A stretch of 64,000 nt of DNA from Arbacia lixula (Eukaryota > Echinodermata > Echinoidea > Arbacioida > Arbaciidae). The stretch spans positions 15,894,040-15,958,039 of the forward strand of contig OZ022579.1 of the NCBI GenBank assembly GCA_963669155.1. Reading direction: 5' to 3'. The notes below the pieces were generated by a model. It had not been told where the DNA came from. It searched no databases and was given only the letters and a program-made list of their open reading frames with translations. The position numbers and the translations under genes are program-made. Of the stretch, positions 1 through 13,928 are shown one piece after another (the first letter of the stretch is position 1; each line of letters begins with the position of its first letter).

Positions 1-26
1 TTTGTAATACAATTAGACTTTGATAC

Positions 27-114
27 ATGTGTATCCCTCTCTCTCTGTCTCTCTCTATGTGTCTCTCTCCCCGTGTCTCTCTCTCCCTGTCTCCTAGTGT
101 CTCCTGTGTGTACG

Positions 115-157
<43 letters not shown>

Positions 158-164
158 TTGTGTG

Positions 165-253
<89 letters not shown>

Positions 254-255
254 AC
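27..255. repeat. Compound (CT)n/(GT)n microsatellite
   Basis: Interrupted CT repeats are followed by about 80 bases of GT and then about 55 bases of pure CT. Overlapping open frames (Ser-Leu and Val-Cys runs) are artefacts of the repeat. Confidence 0.95.
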
Positions 256-2135
256 ACACATTATTTCTTTCTTTATCTACTCCTACACTGTAACTGTGTA
301 AATAAAAAAAAAATCATCCCACACATGTACCGTCACAGTATTTCTATAATCACTCTTAACAAGTTAAATATTATATCACACATGTTGTTTTATTGCATTC
401 ATTGTTTTTTTTTGTGTGTGTGTGGTTGTTCATCATAAAGTTATAACCAGATTCAAAAAAGGATTTCTCTATGTAATGTGCCTGTAAACAAATACTTATT
501 GATTTGTGACAGTGTTTCCTGAGAAGAAGTGCAAACACAAAGAAAAAACTCACAAAGGATAAATACAAAATTTCACAAACATGTAAGATTGAGCTGAAGG
601 CCAGCGGATGTTGACTCTCCAATTTTCTCCCTAAAAACCCATCATCCTGCTCTCTACTATGCGGACACACATGTAGGAATCATCAACTTCCACTCCACAC
701 ATAACACAGACCCCCACCAAACCTGCAACGAATTTAGCCAAATAATCAAAAGTGCAAGTGATACCAGCACGGACACACACAAAAACCTCTCACATTCCAT
801 TCCATCAGCCTGTCGTTATGTGGAATCGTTTCCAAATTAGCCAACAAATTGATGGAAATCTGTGTTTATCTTGCATGACCCAGATTTTAGGGCCGCGTAG
901 AAGGCTTGGTATCCTGTGGAAATGTTGCAGGGTTCAGAGGGGGTTAACTGGTTAAAGTACAACTGTACATGTACGAGAGACGGATGGGAAACCATATGGG
1001 AAGTTCCCGGCAAATTTTCGGCTCGACAAAGCAATCTTCGTTTCCACCTGATTTCAGGGCGCATGTATGTCGCAAGTCGCAACCTAAATATAACCTTCGT
1101 CTCTGTACATGTACTCTTCACTTGTACTTGTGTGTCAAACTATATAGGGCCAATGTGTTCTCATGTTTTTCTCTAATATGCAGCAGATGTCCTTCATGAG
1201 CAAAATCTGTACATAAATCTCAGCTCATCTCTCTATCAACCTCTGTCTTTTTCCTCTTCATACATGCAGTTCTTTTCTGACATGCTATGTTGATGATGAA
1301 CGCTTCTTTCTGATCTAACTGGATGACTATGAGTAAAGACCAGTTTTAATTGGTCAAGGATAATAGCATGATCAAGCAGGTTGCATTTCTACCTTATTTC
1401 AAGATACACAAGGCAACCTAAATAAAACTGTTGCTCTGGTACTTGTACACTGTAGTAGTGTAGTACATCAAAACATAATACAATGTAGCCCTAATCTCTT
1501 CCTCCCAGCATAAATATCTCTTCATGTATCCTATTCATTTTTTTTTTTTTACAATACTTCATGTGTTCTTTACTTATTTGACCTCTTACTGTAGCATTCG
1601 TAGTAAGTACAGGTCTAAACCCTATGAAACAAAAGTCAAGTACATATATATACACCAAAAGTCTTAATGGAGGGTCATTCAGACCCAGTTCAAGAAAAGT
1701 AATATCAGCAAAATCACAATGCAGATTTTAAGCATAATATGCATGAAATATAGCCCAAAATATCCAGGTACATGACATGTACCCAAGGGCCTAAAAGTCT
1801 TGTGACTGCCAAGTGTGTGTATTTACAGGTATTTTTAAAATCTCAATCTGACCCAATCTAAGGTTTATAAAACAACAGGGGTTGGATGGATAAAGGGGTG
1901 GATGTAAGCAGGTGGTGGTCTATTATTGAATTTTCCTAATCCTTGACCTTTGTCCTGGAGTGGCTGACCTTTGTCCTCGAGGGTCAAACCAGAGATTCAG
2001 GACACCTGGACATCCTGACCGATATTATGTTTTCCTTCAACTTGTATACACTACTAGAAATAACTGTCATTGTTTGTCTTGTCAATGTCTACAAGACCTT
2101 GCCTATACTTCAACATTAATTTATAGTGAATTTGA

Positions 2136-2324
2136 TACAGTCAAACCTGTCTTAGTGGCCACCTGTCTATAGCAGCCAACCTGTCTACAGTGGCCACTAC
2201 ATGTAAAACAATTCCCCCGGAGAGAGATCATGTGTTTAAGAACCTGTCTATAGCAGCCACCTGTCTATAAAGGCCACAATTGTTGTTTCCCTTGGGTGGC
2301 CACTATAGACAGGTTTCACTGTAT
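2136..2324. mobile_element. MITE-like element with TACAGT... termini
   Basis: The ends are TACAGTCAAACCTGTC and GACAGGTTTCACTGTA, inverted with one mismatch, and the outer bases suggest TA duplication. Inside, the word CCTGTCTATAGCAGCCA and close variants recur several times. The length is 189 bp with no coding capacity. Confidence 0.65.
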
Positions 2325-2901
2325 ACACAGGGATGAAATGATATGCTTTCCTTTTTATTTCTTCATCAATGTGACCATTCCAGGATTTAAAAGACATCTC
2401 CAAACCTCGGAATCTGTTCAAGTCTCATCAAAAACAAGCCACTAGACATTCTTGTCCACTCCATGAGGATTCTAGAGTCCACACAATGTACACTTGAGCG
2501 GATGAGAGACCAAACATTTATCCAGCCACAAAACTCCGTGCACAAGTCACAGTCACACAACAAGGAGCTAGGAGCAGTTTCCTTTACTTCTTTCCTTCAC
2601 TTGTCTGACCCGAGGTTGTATGTACATCTTACGTGCCGATAACGCTCATGCTCCCATACAATTGCTCTTTACAGGGAATCATATGTTCCAGCAGTCTCCG
2701 TTCTTGAGGAGTTTGCCATATGACCATCTTAAGTACAGGGTGTAACATTGCCCGGCAGTAATATCATGGTTACTTTTGCAGTGTGGCCGCGACTATGCAC
2801 ACATGTCTCCCTTTCCAAATACTGGGGGAAATACCAGATGGACATGCGGTGTCCCTGAAAACACAAAGCATAACAAATATTGCTCTGAAGCATCGATCTT
2901 T

Positions 2902-3272
2902 TAAAGGGCATATACTGTACTGGGAAGGCAAAAAAGCCTTCAAAATGTAATTGTTAGCAATCTTCTTGCCAATGGTCTTAAATTCATGTATTGTCTATTT
3001 TAGAAGCTTGCTGAAAGTTGTTTGCCCTCAAATGATCCACATTTGGAGTAATTAATTATTAATGATTAAATCTTCAAAATGTTCGGCCCGAACATTTTGA
3101 GGATTTGTGATTTAATCACTCATTACTCCAAATGTAGATCATTTGAGGGCAAATAACTATCAACAAGCTTCTAAAATAGACAATACATGAATTTAAGACC
3201 ATTGGCAAGAAGATTGCTAACAATTACATTTTGAAGGCTTTTTTGCCTTCCCAGTACAGTATATGCCCTTTA
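2902..3272. mobile_element. Foldback element, copy 1 (about 370 bp palindrome)
   Basis: Two arms of about 180 bp are nearly exact reverse complements, meeting at TTCGGCCCGAA near 3087. The outermost 21 bases (AAAGGGCATATACTGTACTG and its complement) are perfect. A related copy lies at 11951-12331, which shows that it is a dispersed family. Confidence 0.85.
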
Positions 3273-3812
3273 TTGGGCAAAAACGTGACTGTCGGTATTT
3301 CCTCCAGTCTTCCTGGAAAAACACTATCTAACATTCATGAGCGATATTTGCTCTCTGTGGACTCTGTCTGAACGAAAAGTACCCATTCATGATATTGTTA
3401 TTCACGAGAAGGATGTCTGAAATTGATTGAGTGGCATAACTCCATTGTTTGTAAAGTGTGGTGGTATTCTTTTTATTATAAAGCTGTTTGCTTTTCCTAA
3501 CATGCTTGTGGCCAGATAATGCCATGTACTGTATACAATACGGATAGATTAACCTTGGAAACAGACTTCTGATCACATTCTGGACATTTCTAGCAGAACA
3601 GCATGATATTCTACATGAAAACAAATTGGAAGATTGTGTCAAGTGTAGATGCTCCTCATGTTGACTAAAGAAATGAAATAGTTTTACTCACTAAAATTAA
3701 CCAAAGATCAAATACAGACATGCCCTGTTATTGTCATTGATATTCTTTGCAAACATCCGAAATTCTTTGCATGTCACCCACCCCGCTAAGCTCTATCTCA
3801 GTCAACTAAAAA

Positions 3813-3825
<13 letters not shown>

Positions 3826-3888
<63 letters not shown>

Positions 3889-3899
3889 CTCTCTCTCTT
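3826..3899. repeat. (CT)n microsatellite
   Basis: About 74 bases of nearly pure TC dinucleotide with one CG interruption. Confidence 0.97.
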
Positions 3900-4020
3900 C
3901 CTCTACCTGTCTCTCTATTCATCTATCTGCATCCTACCCTCTATATCTCCACTTACCCAGTGTATCTGTATCTAAATGTATAGATCTACAGGTTTGCATC
4001 TTTCCACCTGTACCTATCTT

Positions 4021-4307
<287 letters not shown>

Positions 4308-5426
4308 ATCTCTCCATCTACCTACATGTACATGTACATGTATAATCTGTTCATCTTTTATTCTCTGTGTGTCTCTGACTCCATCTCTCCCCTCCCTCTA
4401 TCAATCCATCCCCCTCCACCATAATCTGCTCTATCCTAGTCCTATTATCCTGGCTATGATTGATCACATTACATGCACCTCCCTCATTGTCCATCTCAAA
4501 TCGCTTGTGAGATTTGGGCAGAACAGTCCACCAATAAGGGGAGAACGATACGGTAAACAAGCAATTGTAACTGAGAGGCAATGAACTTCACCTACAAAAT
4601 AATCCACATTTATAAACACATACACTGTACACGGAGTGGTATTAGCATTTCTACATCCATCCAGCACGGGAATTACCACCTATCCCATAAATGTGGCCAT
4701 TTGAGTGGAAAATCATCCCAGTATGAAGTTTCAATGCCGCCTTAAAAGCACCTAAATTAAAGTTTAATCGTGCTTTCATGCACATTTTCTCATCAATACA
4801 ATTTGAACTCCTCATGGGTGGTTCATACATGTGAGGTGTAGCTGGTTTCTCTCGATGCCTCAGAGTTTACAATATAGAACTTGAAATGGATAAGTCTCAA
4901 GAGGTTGTCCAAGCATCGCACTTGTACTGATCCATGTACTTGTGTGTTCAGTGTTCACACAAGTCACTAACTTCAATACTATTCCTGCTTTATCACCTGC
5001 CTGAATATGAACAAACAAAACTTATTATCAATTCCATCCAATAGTCATGCACGGTAGAGCATGCAATACATTGTACCTGTAGATTAACAAGTGCCACATG
5101 CAGAGGGCTGGACACTTTTAACCCTTTCATTACCACTGGCATGGAGAAGTCCATGGGGTGTTCACTGGTGTGTGGTACTGCCATGGTTAAAGTACCCCTG
5201 CAGCCCGTACAGGACCACTTGTTGTGTTGTTCTCCCTTCTGAAAATGTGACCCTTTTATCACTGACCCAGGCAGGTCAAGCCTCAACTCAAGAGTGGTGC
5301 CACTTTCAATATCATACCTCTCTCATTGCCATTGGCATAAAGATGTGTAATAAGCCGATACGGGTTTTCTAGGGCTTGTAATGTAAGGGTTAATGAAACC
5401 AAACGCATCTTGTTTTAATTTCACCT

Positions 5427-5429
<3 letters not shown>

Positions 5430-5490
<61 letters not shown>
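5430..5490. repeat. (AC)n microsatellite
   Basis: About 60 bases of uninterrupted AC dinucleotide. Confidence 0.97.
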
Positions 5491-5492
<2 letters not shown>

Positions 5493-6937
5493 ACTGTACA
5501 GACACAAATTAGCTCTTCTTCGCAAATATTCTTCGTAACCCTATCCAAACAAGCAAATATTCTCTCCTTTATCTCCATTCTTTGTGATTAGCAGACAAAA
5601 CTCACCTACTTAAACGTCTTGGCCTTGTGCAAATTATTACCAACGTTAAGTATATCTTGAAGTCTGTTTCCAACATTACATGTAAGATTGTGGGGTCAGT
5701 AATGACCTTGAGTGAAAAATGACCAATTCTACATGGTCAGACAAACAACGGGCTGCACCCAAGTTGGTCCAGACTCCAAACACAAATCCAGCGATTATGG
5801 CCAAATTATAAGGATGATTCCCAGCTAGATTTACACCATCTGGCATAATCTTTTCAAAAAGGTTGCCATGGTAATTCAATTACTCTCACAGCTGGGTGAG
5901 ATCAACATGCTGTAGTTCAGGTACTGGATCTATCACAAGTATGAGCTATGAAGCAGGTCACTTCTAAAACCTCACTACCCTGTATATTAAAATATAATCA
6001 ATTCCAACTAGTAGGCCTGTGTTTAATCATATAGAGTGTATGCTGGGAAACTTCTTACAGAAACTGTGGCAAACTTGAAACTGTGCAATCAATATCATAG
6101 TTTGCAACAATGACTGGTCATCAACATTGGACAATCATTCAACAAAATCTTCTAATCAACACTGAATATGAAAAGATAGAAAATCATCACTTTCATGCGC
6201 ATGTACATGAAGACACTCCGTTTGTAGGCAGACAACTATTTCCAAAATAGACAAAATAGACCAAAACCTATAGATACTGTATGTAGAGTGTATACTGACC
6301 CTGAAATCTGCCACAGTCTACATGTATGTAAATCTTCCACAAACTAACATCGTTGTGGGTGACAGTGTCTGTGACAATTTCCCTCTTTGACCACATCAAA
6401 CTGTGACAGCTTCAAGAACAGAGAGATCTGAAGGAGTAAGCTCTAAATCTCCACGAGATATTGAGATTTACTGACATTTCCTGAGCTGCTCATCCATCTA
6501 CAAGTCTACAGGATGTGATCAATTTATTATACTACAGAGGATTAATGCCCATGCTCGTGGGCAAGACATCAAGGCCAAAGATTTGAACTTGTTTCCTTCA
6601 AACTGTCAAAGCAACAGAAATCTCTAATCCCATACCATAACAATGACATAAATACACACATCACCAATGGATGATACAAACAAACGTTAATATTGATGAG
6701 TGCCAGTTGTGAAAACATCTCAAAAGTAAATAAAATGTTTACAATGCATTCAGTGAACTTCCTGATGCAAGCGATTACAAGGCTATATAGATTGATCATT
6801 TCAACCATGTACTGTATCAAAACAAAAAGCATCCATCCATCCATCGACAGTACAATGTAATATAAAAATATCCATGAATAATCAGTTAATTTTGGTGCAT
6901 GTATCTTAACACATTTGTGTGCTTTATACAATTCTTC

Positions 6938-7101
6938 CTCTTTATGCACCATTGAAGCATTTTTGCAACATACCATTCCCATATATCAGTACAGTGTCTG
7001 GTAGAGAAGGAGTTGACTCTTTATACGCCATTGGGGCATTTTTGCCCTGGTAATACACATCATTCACATAGGGCAGTGTAGAGTCTGGCAATGAAGGAGT
7101 T
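6938..7101. repeat. Diverged tandem repeat, two ~79-bp units
   Basis: CTCTTTATGCACCATTGAAG at 6938 recurs as CTCTTTATACGCCATTGGGG at 7017. Both units contain GCATTTTTGC, a CAGTGT...TCTGG block and end in GAAGGAGTT. Confidence 0.75.
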
Positions 7102-8592
7102 AAATATACATGTATCATACTCAAGAGGCTCACACGAAGCACAAGCTATAAATACATGCCCATGTATATTGTAACAAATCTGAGGTTTAGGGCAACGAGA
7201 CAGACTTAGGGTGCATTCACTTCAGAGAGCATCCAACACTTCTCCTTGCCACTATGCCTGATTGCCTGTGTGTTCGGTACAATGAACTCACATTACTTCT
7301 ACATCCATGAACAGGGAAAGAGAGAAAGAGAGCATATAAATATACTGGAGGTGAAATCCACTCTCCTTAAACCGTTTACTAACAGGGATTTTTCAAAACA
7401 ATATTGTTTTTTATAGAATCTTTCACCCTGTTTAGCACACTAAGTAAGTAAACATATGTACTATGTTGTGGTTACTCAATACTGCAACCACACAGCAAGT
7501 TCTTTGAAAACTTTTTTTTTTAATAAATATTCTTCCATAACCAAAACCATAACATTTACATTTGTGATTATTCTTCAATTTTGGATATCAAAGTATTGAA
7601 TCCAAAACACCCCAAATCTGTTCATCTTTTCTTCATCAGAATTTTTTTGTTCTTTCTTTACGTTTTTACCCAACTCTAACCATCAGAATGTTAAGACTGG
7701 CAATTCTAACCAAATGTAAACCGAGATGACTGCAAGTGCACAGCAAGATTGGTGAACAATAACATGGGCATGGTACTTGGTTATCTTTTTATCCCATGAA
7801 AGACACTGGAATGTTTTTCCATATTCCATTCTCCAATTATCGTGCAAAACATGATCTACACAATGAAACATTGCACATAAAAGTCACACTTGGTTTATGG
7901 TGTATTTCTACAAATCTACCGGTACTGTCATGACAAAACATGCATTTCAAAGGCCCTTTTATCACTGTTAGCTTGATATCATATTATGACATTTGAATCA
8001 TAAAAAATAATTATGGTTGACGTTGATCAAACAGATAAAAAAACTCTCATTTTTCTCAATCAATTAAATACTGCAGGGGATGATAAAGGTTCTTATGATT
8101 TGCAGTTTTTTAACAATGCTTAGGATATAAACTTCAAGCTTGTACTGCAGACTTGTCAAAATGCAGAGTATGAATGTTGTAGAGCTTTTCTGAAGAAAAA
8201 AAAATGTATTCCTTGCACTAGGGCTAGACAAATTGGTTGATCATGTAAAAGTGCTTGGAGGGAGACTACAATGCGGCTAGACTAAATACAGGTCAGGGGG
8301 AATGACCCCTTCCCCATAGTCTCGATTCCAGACATACAATTTCCTTCTGCCCCCAAGGTGAGGTCGCTTCCAGGTTATGATCGTGTTTCAAATGAATCAG
8401 TGAACGCAGCAGTAGTTGAGGGTGATCAGTAGATACATGTAGTCAGTGAGTGAGAATTCTGAATCAATGGGTCTAAAATGCAGAGACTAGCTAACATGTC
8501 ATTCTCATTCTGACACAACTGGCAGGTCATGGTGCTAGTCTATAGTGCAGTGGCTCAAACAAATATGTGACAACAGACTACTACTTTAATAG

Positions 8593-8807
8593 TTAAAGGG
8601 ATAGTTCACCCTGAAATCATTTTTGTTTCAATGAAAGCAGACACCGCGAAAGAAACACATTAGTGACGGTTTGATGAAAATCCGTCAAAGGATAAGAAAG
8701 TTATGATCTTTTAGAGTTTTGATTTTGTGACGCCATGTGCGAGGTATGTCTGCTTGTGTCTGCATTTATTGAATCAAACATTGTTTCAGGGTGAACTATC
8801 CCTTTAA
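8593..8807. mobile_element. MITE of the TTAAAGGGATAGTTCACC family, copy 1 (short form)
   Basis: TTAAAGGGATAGTTCACCCT at the left is matched by its reverse complement at the right end. Internal words GATGAAAATCCGTCAAAGG and GATAAGAAAGTTATGATC are shared with copies at 37.8 and 49.1 kb. Confidence 0.85.
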
Positions 8808-9008
8808 GTTTGCAGAATATAGAAGGCTTGGAAGCCAGGCTAGGGGTAAGTTTCTCCCTGGGAAGCATCAAGATGACATCATCTCACTTCACTCATAACC
8901 TCAGTATTCACCTCAATCTCCCACACTCACCTATCATAACAATCCACATCTTCCTCCATCCAACAACCTCCTCTCTCTCTCTCTTTACCACTTACAATGT
9001 ATCTTTCA

Positions 9009-9072
9009 CCCCCCCCCCCCCCCACACACACACACACACGCACACTCTCTCTCTCTCTCTAATTTTTTTTTA

Positions 9073-9117
<45 letters not shown>
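9009..9117. repeat. Poly(C)-(AC)n-(CT)n compound low-complexity tract
   Basis: C15 runs directly into (AC)n, then CT repeats with a T tract between them. The same C-then-CA order recurs at 14.7, 40.5 and 48.1 kb. Confidence 0.95.
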
Positions 9118-9118
<1 letters not shown>

Positions 9119-11045
9119 ACATCATGTATGACAAATCAAGTAGCTCCAAAAATGTACATAAACATGTAGATCTACTTTAGTAATTTACAAAATAAACAGC
9201 AGACAAATTTCCCTTCACCTCTTCATTCGCGCATGGACCCATTTCTACCATCACGGAATGACAAACACGAAATTAATCAACCTTTACTCCAATGTAAACC
9301 TTGGAAAAGTAACAAAATACACACTTGTAGTTGCACACCTTTGCCTCTTCACCTCAAAACCTCTTAAATTGCTACAAAAATGTATATTTTTCTTTCAATG
9401 GTGTCAGCATTGCTCTAGCATTTCAAGAGCGCGCCACTGAGCAGACATCCTGTGACCTCTTTCTGAATAAACAGAGATTATAAGAAAGAAAACAAGAGTC
9501 TGCAAGAGCATGGACCCTACCACGAAATAGGGTCCATGGGAAGAGCAAGCTACTGTATATTGTACACAAGCAGTAGCCTGTGCTTCAGGCTGTTGGACAT
9601 TTCTGATCCCAAGTGACAAATAGAGTCTAGTAAGCTAAGACTAGTCACTGTATCATTCTCCTCTTTTCTCAGTCCATCCCACAGCTGGAGGAAAAAAAAG
9701 AGAATAATTAGTCTATTGTAGTCAGACCACTTTATTGAATACATAGGTTTAAAAATGGGTAACAGCCTGGGAGCCAAGCTACAAAAACAGGGTACTTCTG
9801 GGAGGCTGGTCGGTGTTTACGCGGTCTTATCTGGAGACGAGACCTACCATCAGACCTTAATTCAATCCCAGCATGCAAATTACCAGCCTTCCAAGGATAA
9901 TTTGATGATATTTCAAATCGAGTTTCTTATTTCCAGATGATCAGGCAGCCAGTCATAAATAGCTTTGATTGCATGTGTGACTAGTACATATACGAATGCA
10001 TGCACAGAAGATCTTTGGTTTCTTCATCTTACAGTCTACATTCATCTTTTGATATTTTTTAAGTAGAATAGTATCGCAGAGTATTGCCTGAGGTGTTCAT
10101 TTCATGGGGAATAAGTTCAAAATACTTGTTTAATGCAAGATGAGCTCTAGGTTTACAGGCAATCATTGAAATAACAAGCGGGTTAAAATGTGATGTGCTG
10201 TCTTTCTTCATAATGTTTACGTGTACCGTCAGTTAAATTATGTATTTGTGCTCATGTTTTATTAATCTAGCAAACATTACATTATCCTAGCAATTAATGC
10301 ACAACATCTTTATGCATGCACATTCATATGTTACTGCTCACTGCTTTCAGCAATCTTCTATTGCTCTCAATTAACAACCCAGTACTGACATTTTACAGTG
10401 TTTCATTAGCCTGATATGTACATGTACTGGTGGCACGCAAAGCCGATGGTATTGTTCTGACAGTTACACATGAAAGACGTTCTTTTTTGCCCTCACCCAC
10501 GCACATTGAAGTTATGGGTATATCAACTGTATGCCGACAGTGACTGTTTTTATTTTACCCCCTTTCTAATTCAGTGACCCCACAGCAAATGAAAGGCAGA
10601 AAGCTGAAAAGCCATTTAAATAAAGTGAAAACTAAATGAACCAAATCATTATAATTCATGTAGATATTTGCATTCTTGCAGTGATATCACTTTTCCCATA
10701 GACATGTACATGTAAATACAACCGTCAGTGTAGTGTACATGTTGTCTATTTACCAAGTACAAGGGTGTGACTGCTATCAGAACGCAAAATACAAAATATA
10801 AAATTGCACATGACATTCTATATTGTGTAAATACTAGCTTATTCTGTCCGAGTACAACAATCTTATTTTTTCCCTGTTTGACATTTACAATATCGCAACC
10901 CACATTTATGTGCTGTTTAGGGAATATAACTTTGTAGTTACTGAATACTGGCACACAATTAACTCCTCTTTATTACATTTTTATACTACATTTACATGCA
11001 CATCCTACACAACAGAATTTTGTCTGGCTCATAAGAGCTTAAAAC

Positions 11046-11345
11046 TAAGAAACTATTAAACTAACTGACTTCTTTATACTGGTAGATGTTCATAAAACCA
11101 CCATTCTTCTAACCTTACCCACCATTACCTTCATCATAAACATTAATACATAAGAAATTTCCTCACAGTTTCAACACCTACAGTGTTAAGAAACTAACTA
11201 ACCTACCTCTTTATACTGGTAGATATTCATGAAATTGCTATTCTTCTAACTTTAAGCAGCATTATCACAAACTTTTATTTAAAGTGTGAAAATACATTTT
11301 TTCAGTTTTAATACCTACAGTGTTAAGAAACTTACTAACCTATTT
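11046..11345. repeat. Diverged tandem repeat, ~140-bp unit, just over two copies
   Basis: TAAGAAACT...TTTATACTGGTAGAT occurs at 11046 and 11187, with a partial third unit at 11324. CATTCTTCTAAC and ACCTACAGTGTTAAGAAACT mark equivalent positions. Confidence 0.8.
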
Positions 11346-11950
11346 CTTTTAAAATAGTCTCAATACCAATACGTATTTAGGTTCAGTTTTTACTTCAGAA
11401 GAGACAGCTGCAGTGACCTCCAAACCATGTTTATTTCATGCAAAATCAAACAGATTATCTTAAATATCACCATTCCACTCAAGCCAAGAGCAAGCCAAAC
11501 TATAACTGGACTGGTTAGAATCCTACATGTCTAATTGATAGCAGCTTGAGGTTCTCAATTCCGCTTGAAATGCCAATTATGTAATGCCTTTAACCTGATT
11601 CAGATGTAACTGAGGAAACGGCTTGTATGTCAGAGAATGAAATAAAAAAACAGCTGTAGTGATTGGCAAACCATCCAATTAATTCAAACAAACTATCGCT
11701 TGAAAGGGTTTAAAAACGATTTGATCTCTGAGTACCCTTCTGTTCTTCTACTAGGATTAATAAATAATGAAATCCAGTGATCCCCTTCCAAGCCCCTCTA
11801 GGCTAGTACATGTACACCTAGTCCCAAGAAGGTAATCATTGCAATATGTGTATGATGAACAGTGCCACATACTAATTTTTATCTACATGTACATGTACAT
11901 GTTCCCCTCTTTAAAACAGAAAAATGCACACCAACAATCATCAGCCTTTT

Positions 11951-12331
11951 GAAGGGAGTATACTGTACTGGGAAGACAAAAAGCCTTCAAAAAGGTGATC
12001 ACGAGCAATCTTCTTGCCAATGGTCTTAACTTCATGTATTGTCTATTTTAGAAATTTGCTGAAAGTTATTTGCCCTCAAACGATCCACATTTGGATTAAT
12101 AAACTGTGATTAAATCACAAATCTGCAAAAATGTTTGGCCCAAACATGATGAGGATTTGTAATTTAATCACCAATTACTCCATATGTGGATCATTTGAGG
12201 GCAAATAACTTTCAGCAAGTTTCTAAAATGGACAATACATGAATCCAAGACCATTGGCAAGAAGATTGCTCACAATCACCTTTTAAAGGGTTTTTTTTTT
12301 TTGTCTTTCCAGTACATTATATTCCCTATAA
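11951..12331. mobile_element. Foldback element, copy 2
   Basis: It has the same structure as 2902-3272: GGGAGTATACTGTACTGGGA at the left, complement at the right end, shared ATCTTCTTGCCAATGGTCTT block, and a central AATGTTTGGCCCAAACAT. It is more diverged between arms than copy 1. Confidence 0.82.
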
Positions 12332-13059
12332 AGTATTTTTGCACTTAACATTTAGACTTGCAAACTGGTGCAACTAACATTATGGGCAAGAAGTTAACAA
12401 CATCAAAGTACAATTTTTATGTACATCATGAATTAATGTGTAAGACCCTTGTAAATGCTTTAATTTGCTATGAGGTACACTGGGACTTGCAACATACCAA
12501 AACAGAAGAAAGTTACTGTTCAGGTTATCTTAAAACGCATTCAGGACATATCCAATTTCATTAAAATGTAACGAGACGTGGTCATCATCAATTCATTCTT
12601 CCTGATTTCTAAAGCGACATGAATTTATAAGGGGCGTTGTTGCATCCTGTACTTAATTGGCCAAGTGCTCACATTCACCCAAGAATCGATCCCTCCTCTT
12701 GGAAAATTGCCACAAGTGTCCGACAAAACCGGCCGGTGAAGCACTTTTTTTAAACCTGCTGTTGAAATACATGGCACGATTGAGTTTCTCCCCAGACAAT
12801 ATTTCTAAATATAAAGCGGATACTCATCAAATGTGGCGTAAACACGCCCACTCTCAAGTTTATGGTACAGAGTCTGTTAAATGCACAGATCAATCTTTCG
12901 GAATTACACTGCCATGTTTTATTTTACAAAAAGAACCAGTCTCAACTTCTAATCATTTTTTATTGAAGTATATTATGTATTCTTTTGTAGCTGCTGTCAG
13001 CAAACTCCTTGCAATTCGTTTTTTTAGAAATATTGAGAGACTGAGAGAGGAAGTGAGAA

Positions 13060-13195
13060 ACTGAGAGAGAGACAGACAGAGAGAAAGACAAACAAGCAAT
13101 TAAAAAGATAGGCAGAGAGAGAGAGGGAGGAGATGGAGAGAGAGGGAATGTAAGACAAAACACATCTTGGGAGAGACCAAAACAAACAGTACTTG
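13060..13195. repeat. Direct repeat A flanking the palindrome cluster
   Basis: GA-rich sequence with GATAGGCAGAGAGAGAG, then TCTTGGGAGAGA and CTTGCCCTTGAT in the same order and spacing as repeat B at 15190-15288. Confidence 0.65.
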
Positions 13196-13498
13196 CCCTT
13201 GATAGGGAGTGAAAGCAACCAAAAAAATACACGGGGGCGGCGGGCGAATTCGCCCCGGAAACAAGAGCCCCCGAAACAGGCCAAAAATGCAATTTCGTGG
13301 GCGACACAAAAATAGGAAATCGCCCCCGTAACATTTGCCACACGACTGTACAAGCAGCCAATCCTAGCTAGCTTGACGGCCGCGCACTGCACTGCGGCAA
13401 GTTGCACAGCGAAGATTGAGAGCGAGCATGTTTCACCGACTCACTGTACTGCTGAATGCATGCTGTGTGTAGTGCAGTATCCATCGCCCGTGGAGCGT

Positions 13499-13658
13499 TT
13501 CTTCCATGCGCGCGCGCCCGATATCTATGGTAAGCCGTTCCCGCCATAATGCGTGCCAAAACCATACGCGTACGTTCTGACCTGCACGCGTATGGTTTTG
13601 GCACGCGTTTTGGCGGGAACGGCTCTTCATAGCTTCTTCCATGCGCGCGCGCCCGATA
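13499..13658. repeat. Palindrome (about 108 bp) flanked by identical 25-bp direct repeats
   Basis: An inverted repeat at about 13525-13632 (GCCGTTCCCGCCA and its complement, plus CCAAAACCATACGCG and its complement) lies between two identical 25-bp repeats at 13499-13523 and 13634-13658 that contain the alternating tract GCGCGCGCGC. Confidence 0.8.
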
Positions 13659-13750
13659 CGAATGCATAGTGCATACCTAGCTAGGCCTAGGCGCACTGTG
13701 TAGTGTACGCAAAGCATACGTGGTACATGAATAATGAATGCTTCCGTGGC

Positions 13751-13928
13751 GAGCTTTGAAGTTTGAGAAGAACATGGATAAATTCTTGGTTCGAGCGGAA
13801 ACAACAGGGGATCAGTATCTAATGACCCGTTCATTAGCGGTACGACTAAAGCAAAGAAGTTTTCGGCTTCCCGTACAGCCGCTCGAACCAGGAATTTATC
13901 CATGTTTTTCTCAAACTTCAAACTAGCT
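13751..13928. repeat. Hairpin repeat with ~48-bp arms
   Basis: The left arm at 13754-13797 (TTTGAAGTTTGAG... TTCGAGCGG) is the near-perfect complement of 13879-13922. The symmetrical open frames here that both begin KFEKNMDKFLVRA on opposite strands are a by-product of the palindrome. Confidence 0.85.

Noticed and set aside
27-438. Open frames of 60-120 residues rich in Ser, Leu, Val and Cys
   Set aside because: They are translations of CT and GT microsatellites. The same applies to frames at 3.7-4.1, 5.3-5.6, 13.0-13.4, 14.8-15.3, 24.2-24.5 and 26.1-26.7 kb.
837-1121. 94-residue minus-strand frame
   Set aside because: It overlaps a plus-strand frame of similar length, has no recognisable motif, and no splice context supports an exon.
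13433-13921. 162-residue minus-strand frame and a 62-residue plus-strand frame with the same start
   Set aside because: The shared KFEKNMDKFLVRA arises because the sequence is a palindrome; the rest has no coding character.
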